Positions 4,643-9,128 of a stretch of 9,128 nt of DNA are shown piece after piece. This DNA is from Lentisphaeria bacterium UBA1776 (GTDB taxonomy: Bacteria > Verrucomicrobiota > Lentisphaeria > Victivallales > Victivallaceae): the NCBI GenBank assembly GCA_002314605.1, contig DCGO01000089.1:1-9128 (forward strand), written 5' to 3'. A model generated the notes under the pieces. The model saw only the letters and a program-made list of their open reading frames with translations. It did not search any database and was not told the origin of the DNA. Every line of letters starts with the position of its first letter. Positions within the stretch are counted from its first letter, which is position 1. A program made the translations under genes and the position numbers.

Positions 4643-7189
4643 TCAGAAGAGGCTTGGCTGAAAGAGCGATTCCTCGCTCTCATCGGTGTCGGCACCTTTT
4701 TTCCGTTTGCTGGAGCGGACCGCCATCCGGGGGAGTTGCCGCATGGCGTCCCGGGGCGTCCCCGCATTTTTTTCCAGCAATGCGAGCAGCTCTTCCGCCC
4801 GGTCCGTCACCGGCTTGGGGAGGCCCGCCAGTTTCGCCACATGGATCCCGTAACTCCGGTCCGTGCTGCCCGGGACGATCTGGCGGAGAAAGATCACTTT
4901 GTCCCCGTACTCCCGGACCGCCACATTGAAATTGTTGATCCCCTTGCGGATGGATGCAAGTTCGGTCAATTCGTGATAGTGTGTCGCAAACTGCGTACGG
5001 CATCGCGCCCGTGGATCATCGTGGAGAAATTCCGCCACGGCCCAGGCGATGGAGAGCCCGTCAAAGGTACTGGTCCCCCGGCCGATCTCATCCAGGATCA
5101 CCAGACTGCGGTTGGTGGCGCAGTTGAGGATGTTGGCCGTTTCGGCCATTTCCACCATAAAGGTGCTCTGCCCCCGGGAAAGGTCATCCGCCGCTCCTAC
5201 CCGGGTGAAGATCCGGTCTGCAAGGCCTATGGTGGCCGAATCGGCGGGGATAAAAGAGCCCATCTGGGCCATGATGACCAGCAATGCCGTCTGCCGGATG
5301 TAGGTGGATTTGCCGGCCATATTGGGCCCGGTAATGACCATCATACGGTGGTCGCCGCAATCCAGATGCACATCGTTTGGAACGAACTGTCCGCTGCCCA
5401 TCCGTGCATCCAGCACGGGGTGGCGGCCGCCGGAAATGGAAAGAACATCACCATCGTTCACATGGGGACGGACATAGCGGTACTTGCGTGCGTCTTCGGC
5501 CAGGGCGGAAAGTGCATCAATCCTGGCCAGAGCCGCCGCCGAACGCTGAATTTCCCCGGTAAAGGGGAGAATATACGCCCGGAGTTCCTGAAAGATCTGG
5601 TATTCCAGCGCCTTGGATTTCTCCTCGGCCCCCATGATTTTGCTTTCCAGTTCCTTGAGTTCCGGAGTGATGAAGCGCTCGGCGTTGACGAGAGTCTGCT
5701 TCCGGACATAATCCTCCGGTACCCCGCCCAGATTTGCCTTGCTGACTTCAATATAATAGCCGAAGACCTGATTGAATTTGACTTTGAGGGACTTGATCCC
5801 GGTACGGGCGATCTCTCTGGCCTGAATGTCCGAGAGCCAGCTTTTGCCGTCGGTGGCGGCCCGCCGCAGTTCGTCCAGTTCCTGGGAACAGCCGTCCCGG
5901 ATAATGCCCCCTTCCGTCAGGGGGACCGGCGGATTTTCCGCAATGGTAGTTTTGATCTTTTCACAGAGTTCCGGATACGCTCCTGCTTCGGCGCTCAAGT
6001 TTGTCAGGACCGGGGCGTCGCATCCGGAAAGAAGCGTCCGGATCCCAGGGAGGATCTTCAGACCGGCGGCCAGCGCCACCATATCCCGGGCGTTGGCGGT
6101 ACCCACATTCAGACGACCGATAATGCGCTCCAGATCCCGCACCCCACGCAATGTTTCCCGGAGTTCCGTGAGGGTCAGCGGATCGCTTTTGAGCTGATCC
6201 ACCCCGTCCAGGCGGGCGATGATCTTTTCGACGGAACAGAGGGGCCGGAGGACCCAGTCACGCAGCAGCCGCCCTCCCATGGGGGTGACGGTGCAGTCCA
6301 GAACTCCCAGCAGGGTGTTTTCCCTGCCGTCACCGTGGAGAGCCTCCACCAGTTCAAGATTGCGCTGACTGGCGCTGTCAAGTTCCAGGATCCCGCCGGG
6401 GGCGGCGGTCTCCAGTCTGGTCACATGACGGCAGTCCTGCCGGAGATTGGCGGAGGCGTAGGCCAGAACCGCCCCTGCCGCCGAAACGCACCCGGGCTCA
6501 TTGCGGCAGCCGAATCCGTCCAGAGTGGAAACTTTGAAATGTTCTTTGAGAAGTGACTCTGCGTTGGCAAAATCAAATTCGCCGTTTCCGAGTTCCGTCC
6601 AGAGCAGGGGATGATTGGGCTGGGGTTTGCCTCCGTTTTTCTCCCAGAACGCTTCCTGCCCCGCCTGGATCAGACACTCTCTGGCTCCCAGCCGGGCAAA
6701 TTCCGTCAGGAGTTCCGGCATGGAACTGAATCTGGCGGCCCGGAATTCTCCCGTGCTGATGTCCAGTTCCGCCAGATCCCAGTCGATGCCGGATTTGCCG
6801 CTGACCAGCGCGCAGAGAAAATTGTTGACTTCCGGCTGGAGGGCGGAACTGTCCACCACGGTCCCCGGGGTGATGATCCGGGTGATTTCCCGCTTGACGA
6901 TGCCGGTGGCGAAACGGGGGTCCTCCATCTGTTCGGCGATGGCGACTTTGACATTGGCCGCCAGGAGCCGGGGCAGCTGGGCATCCAGCGCATGGTACGG
7001 AAATCCGCACATGGGGACTCCTGCACGCTTGGTCAGAACCAGTTCCATAATGCTGCTGGCCCGCTCGGCATCCTCAAAAAACATCTCGTAAAAGTCCCCC
7101 AGCCGGAAGAGGAGGATGGCATCCGGGGGGATCTGTGCCTTGGCCTCCCGGTACTGGCGCATCATTGGAGTAAGATTGTCGTCCGCCAT
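4643..7189 (-). CDS. mutS: DNA mismatch repair protein MutS
   Basis: The ATPase that finds mismatches and small loops and starts methyl-independent or strand-directed repair with MutL. The 848-residue protein covers all domains. Domain I has GDFYEMFFEDA (31-41), with Phe33 and Glu35 forming the mismatch-reading Phe-X-Glu motif. The lever and clamp lie at about 265-570 (VKFNQVFGYYIEVSKAN, 470-486). The C-terminal ABC-type ATPase has Walker A TGPNMAGKST (620-629), the STFMVEMAETANIL signature region (675-688), Walker B LVILDEIGRGTS (696-707) and FATHYHEL (734-741). The final five residues, QPSLF, look like a sliding-clamp binding motif. The ATG at 7189 follows the folB stop after one base and has GGAG 7 nt upstream. 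An earlier in-frame ATG at 7249 lies inside folB and adds 20 atypical residues. Last gene of the rsmB-folB-mutS operon; no mutL is present here. Confidence 0.97.
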   Translation of the reverse strand: MADDNLTPMMRQYREAKAQIPPDAILLFRLGDFYEMFFEDAERASSIMELVLTKRAGVPMCGFPYHALDAQLPRLLAANVKVAIAEQMEDPRFATGIVKREITRIITPGTVVDSSALQPEVNNFLCALVSGKSGIDWDLAELDISTGEFRAARFSSMPELLTEFARLGARECLIQAGQEAFWEKNGGKPQPNHPLLWTELGNGEFDFANAESLLKEHFKVSTLDGFGCRNEPGCVSAAGAVLAYASANLRQDCRHVTRLETAAPGGILELDSASQRNLELVEALHGDGRENTLLGVLDCTVTPMGGRLLRDWVLRPLCSVEKIIARLDGVDQLKSDPLTLTELRETLRGVRDLERIIGRLNVGTANARDMVALAAGLKILPGIRTLLSGCDAPVLTNLSAEAGAYPELCEKIKTTIAENPPVPLTEGGIIRDGCSQELDELRRAATDGKSWLSDIQAREIARTGIKSLKVKFNQVFGYYIEVSKANLGGVPEDYVRKQTLVNAERFITPELKELESKIMGAEEKSKALEYQIFQELRAYILPFTGEIQRSAAALARIDALSALAEDARKYRYVRPHVNDGDVLSISGGRHPVLDARMGSGQFVPNDVHLDCGDHRMMVITGPNMAGKSTYIRQTALLVIMAQMGSFIPADSATIGLADRIFTRVGAADDLSRGQSTFMVEMAETANILNCATNRSLVILDEIGRGTSTFDGLSIAWAVAEFLHDDPRARCRTQFATHYHELTELASIRKGINNFNVAVREYGDKVIFLRQIVPGSTDRSYGIHVAKLAGLPKPVTDRAEELLALLEKNAGTPRDAMRQLPRMAVRSSKRKKGADTDESEESLFQPSLF

Positions 7190-7190
7190 T

Positions 7191-7535
7191 TCAGCGCTCC
7201 ATGGATACGGCAATGGAACGGGCGAAACGGGCCGCTCCGGGTTTGTCAATGGTGATCCGGACCCTGGCGACGCCCGGAACGGATTTTACGATACTGCACA
7301 GTTTTCCCGCCAGCGCTTCAAGAAGCTGAAAGCTGCTTGCTTCCGCCGTTTCTTTGACGAGTTCCTCCACTCTGGAATAATCCACCGCCTGAAAGAGGTC
7401 ATCCGTTTCCGCCGCACGGTTCATGTTCACGGCGATTTCGAGATTCAGGATGAGGAGCTGTTTTTTGACTCTTTCTTCCGGCAGGGTGCCGATGATGGTC
7501 TGGACCTCAAGGTCCCGGATAAAAATACGGTCCAT
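7191..7535 (-). CDS. folB: Dihydroneopterin aldolase FolB
   Basis: Cytosolic enzyme of folate synthesis that cleaves 7,8-dihydroneopterin to 6-hydroxymethyl-dihydropterin and glycolaldehyde. At 114 residues it has normal length. Family landmarks are visible: IRDLEVQTIIG at the N-terminus, LPEERVKKQ with the active-site Glu region (20-21), AVDYS (50-54) with the conserved Tyr53, QLLEALA (70-76) with the pterin-binding Glu73, and ITIDKPGA (94-101) with the catalytic Lys98. The ATG at 7535 overlaps the upstream methyltransferase stop by one base (TAATG) and has GGAG 8 nt upstream; its stop is one base from the mutS start. Tight packing implies one transcript and translational coupling. No other folate gene lies in the window. 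Confidence 0.94.
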   Translation of the reverse strand: MDRIFIRDLEVQTIIGTLPEERVKKQLLILNLEIAVNMNRAAETDDLFQAVDYSRVEELVKETAEASSFQLLEALAGKLCSIVKSVPGVARVRITIDKPGAARFARSIAVSMER

Positions 7536-8863
7536 TACCGGACTCCTTTCAATTTCCGCATACGGGCGACGAACATGGCGTCGCAGTCCGCATCCGCCGG
7601 AGTGATCTGAAGCATGCCGGAGACCACATCCTCTCCGGTCAGCGGGTGGGGAAAACGCTCCGGCACAAATTCCGGATGACGTTTCAAAAACGCTTCCGCC
7701 TGAAGTTCGTTTTCTTCCATGAACATGGAACAGGTGGCGTATATGAGGACCCCGCCAGCTTTCACCCCCGGGGCAACAGCGTCGAGGATGCCCGACTGGA
7801 TGGCCGCCGTTTCGGCAATGGCGGACTCTCTGGCGGACCAGATGCCGTCGGGATTGCGGCGCCAGACCCCGGAACAGCTGCATGGGGCGTCAACAAGCAC
7901 GCCGTCGAAACTTTCCCGCAGCTGGGGGCGGAGCGTCTTCCCGTCCCACGCCCGGGTCTGGATATTGGAGAATCCCGCCCGCCGGGCCCGTTTACGGAGG
8001 TCCTCAAGTTTGTATTCCCGGATATCCGAGGCGACAATGGTCCCCTTGTTTTTCATCATCGAGGCCAGCTGCAGGGTCTTGCCTCCCGCTCCGGCACATG
8101 CGTCCAGCCACCGTTCCCCGGTGGAGGGGGCGGCGGCAAGGCCGATGCACTGACTTGCCAGATCCTGAACTTCAAAGCTCCCTCCGGTGTAAGCCGGGAG
8201 GGTGTAGAGATTGACTGCGGCATCGGTTATGGAGAGGGCGTCCCGGGCGTATTCATGGGGAACTGCCGTCAATCCTGCCGCCGCCAGTTCCGCCGCCAGT
8301 TCCGCCGTGCCTCCGGATTCCCGGCGGATCCACATGGGCGGGCGGCTGGCAAGTTTTTCAAGATATTTCTGAAGCGGAAAATCCGGTGCAAGATGTTTTT
8401 TGACCCACGCCGGGATCAGAATTTCTTCCGTAAGACCGTTTTTCCCAAGCAGTTTTCCGGCCCGGTCCAACAGACTTGCTCCGGGATGGGGCAGGGGGAT
8501 CCGGGCAAGGCGTCCGGCCGGAAAATCCGCCGCCGCAAGGTAGGCTCCCCGGGCCAGCAGTTCCTGCAGTTCCCTGGCGGAGGGAGCATGTTCTCCCGCT
8601 TCCATTGCTTCGGGATTTTCCAATGTCTGACGCAGGATCCCCCAAGTGCGGAGAACAGCGTAAACAAGTTCGCTGATAAGCCGTCTGTCCCGGGAGCCGC
8701 AGCGGGGGTTGTCCCGGAAAAACGCCGAAAGGACCCGGTCCGCCGGCTTCCCGCTGCCGGATACGGCGCAGAGCACGGTGTGGAGGGCGTTGCAGGCCAT
8801 TTTCATTTGAGATGCCTGTTTGGCCTCGGAGATCATAGTTCTGGTCTGGCTGGATGGGCGCAT
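7535..8863 (-). CDS. RsmB/NOP-family RNA (cytosine-5) methyltransferase
   Basis: SAM-dependent m5C RNA methyltransferase of the NOL1/NOP2/Sun family, 442 residues. An N-terminal helical region (about 20-110, with PADRVLSAFFR and GSRDRRLISELVYAVLR) resembles the NusB-like part of RsmB relatives. The Rossmann catalytic domain has QDLASQ (233-238), SAM-binding DACAGAGGKT (254-263), the acidic ASD (278-280), VDAPCSCSG with Cys328 (324-332) and IYATCSMFMEEN with Cys378 (374-385). The two Cys are the release and nucleophile residues of the family. The GAGGKT form and the VWRRNPDG segment point to the general NOP subgroup rather than strict RsmB (16S C967), so the target RNA is uncertain. The ATG at 8863 has only a distant AGGA; ATGs at 8836, 8806 and 8800 are possible starts. 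First gene of the operon with folB and mutS. Confidence 0.92.
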   Translation of the reverse strand: MRPSSQTRTMISEAKQASQMKMACNALHTVLCAVSGSGKPADRVLSAFFRDNPRCGSRDRRLISELVYAVLRTWGILRQTLENPEAMEAGEHAPSARELQELLARGAYLAAADFPAGRLARIPLPHPGASLLDRAGKLLGKNGLTEEILIPAWVKKHLAPDFPLQKYLEKLASRPPMWIRRESGGTAELAAELAAAGLTAVPHEYARDALSITDAAVNLYTLPAYTGGSFEVQDLASQCIGLAAAPSTGERWLDACAGAGGKTLQLASMMKNKGTIVASDIREYKLEDLRKRARRAGFSNIQTRAWDGKTLRPQLRESFDGVLVDAPCSCSGVWRRNPDGIWSARESAIAETAAIQSGILDAVAPGVKAGGVLIYATCSMFMEENELQAEAFLKRHPEFVPERFPHPLTGEDVVSGMLQITPADADCDAMFVARMRKLKGVR

Positions 8864-8941
8864 AGCTTGTTTTCTTTCCTGTATTTCCTATAACATACAG
8901 CCAATCTCTGAAATTTCGAGCAGTTTCCCCGGTTTTTTGAC

Positions 8942-8966
8942 AAAAAAACAGCGTTCCCCCGGGAAC
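8942..8966 (-). terminator. Candidate terminator upstream of rsmB-family gene
   Basis: On the - strand GTTCC, CGGG loop, GGAAC forms a 5-bp GC-containing hairpin, followed after 4 nt by T7 (A7 on + at 8942-8948). It would end a transcript entering from the right just before the operon's own promoter. Confidence 0.4.
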
Positions 8967-9045
8967 ATCTTCCCGACCGGTGACCGGGGCAATCGAGTAG
9001 GCGGGGAAATTAAGACATTTTTCACATTCATCCCGCATTTTTCTG

Positions 9046-9064
9046 AAAAACCGCCTTTTGGGCG
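9046..9064 (-). terminator. Second candidate - strand terminator near the right edge
   Basis: On the - strand CGCC, CAAAA loop, GGCG forms a 4-bp GC stem, followed by G and T5 (A5 on + at 9046-9050). Small but of intrinsic-terminator shape. No stop codon lies between it and the window edge in any - strand frame, so a coding region ending before it would have to end outside the window. Confidence 0.3.
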
Positions 9065-9128
9065 ATAGCTGTGCGTAACAGGAGCTGTTTCCCGGTACCC
9101 CGTCTTTGTAGATAAGCGGATTTGAGCA

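Larger units (their letters stand above)
8864..9128. other. Intergenic region upstream of the rsmB-folB-mutS operon
   Basis: No gene is supported here. Nearest to the methyltransferase start, the - strand carries TGTTATAGG (TATA-type -10 at 8887-8892 with an extended TG), a weak promoter candidate about 20 nt before the ATG. Further right are two terminator-like hairpins for the - strand, a CCGGT-G-ACCGG palindrome (8977-8987) and an 8-bp direct repeat CATTTTTC (9016-9023 and 9036-9043) spaced by 20 nt. On the - strand two frames are open from the window edge past 8900, and a third ends at 9028. None shows recognisable protein features, so a partial gene entering from the right cannot be confirmed. 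Confidence 0.4.

Noticed and set aside
4499..6556. A 685-codon open frame on the + strand
   Set aside because: It lies opposite mutS, whose motifs are complete on the other strand. Its translation has no recognisable domain and looks like the complement of mutS codons in a GC-rich gene.
7190..7249. Earlier MutS start at 7249
   Set aside because: It would overlap folB by about 60 nt and add a proline-rich stretch not seen in MutS; the ATG at 7189 has an SD and the normal family start.
7646..8893. A 415-codon open frame on the + strand
   Set aside because: It is antisense to the NOP/RsmB-family methyltransferase and rich in Gly, Pro and Arg without motifs; a shadow frame.
8358..9038. A 226-codon - strand frame whose first part covers the intergenic region and contains CEKC
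   Set aside because: It continues out of frame through the methyltransferase gene for about 170 codons, with low-complexity composition. It has no SD and no stop before the coding region.
1..9128. CRISPR array, insertion sequence, tRNA, toxin-antitoxin or defence system
   Set aside because: I looked for regularly spaced repeats, transposase motifs with terminal repeats, cloverleaf ends and paired small genes on both strands and found none.

Overview
The window looks like a chromosomal housekeeping segment of a Gram-negative bacterium with moderately high GC. An LPS-type family 9 glycosyltransferase and a lipobox protein point to an outer membrane. The protein flavour, a type A RNase P RNA and the uneven use of Shine-Dalgarno (SD) sites lead me towards the PVC group, perhaps Lentisphaerota. 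This is inference; no marker here settles the taxonomy.

Layout, left to right. Positions 1-202 hold a possible weak terminator, a TATAAT box and a partly duplicated leader. A small three-helix membrane protein follows on the + strand (203-523) and converges on mutY on the - strand (528-1499). A short divergent promoter region separates mutY from rnpB (about 1621-1981, + strand). Behind rnpB come a metallophosphoesterase (2021-2830) and a family 9 glycosyltransferase (2843-3874), probably co-transcribed. A branched hairpin at 3873-3924 closes this unit and also the convergent - strand gene for a cysteine-rich lipoprotein (3924-4513). That gene is split into two frames at an A6 run. To its right a compact - strand operon reads rsmB-family methyltransferase (7535-8863), folB (7191-7535), mutS (4643-7189), with a 1-nt overlap and a 1-nt gap between genes and a terminator after mutS. 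Positions 8864-9128 hold no gene I can support.

Function. mutS and mutY are both DNA repair genes (mismatch repair; removal of adenine opposite 8-oxoguanine) but lie in separate units. rnpB and the NOP/RsmB-type methyltransferase serve RNA maturation. folB serves folate synthesis and the glycosyltransferase envelope polysaccharide. I see no mobile element, CRISPR array, tRNA or defence system. The most unusual object is the Cys-rich lipoprotein. Joining its two frames at the A6 run restores a run of related Cys/Lys modules, one of which straddles the break, so it is best read as one gene with a one-base frameshift (mutation, slippage switch or sequencing error).
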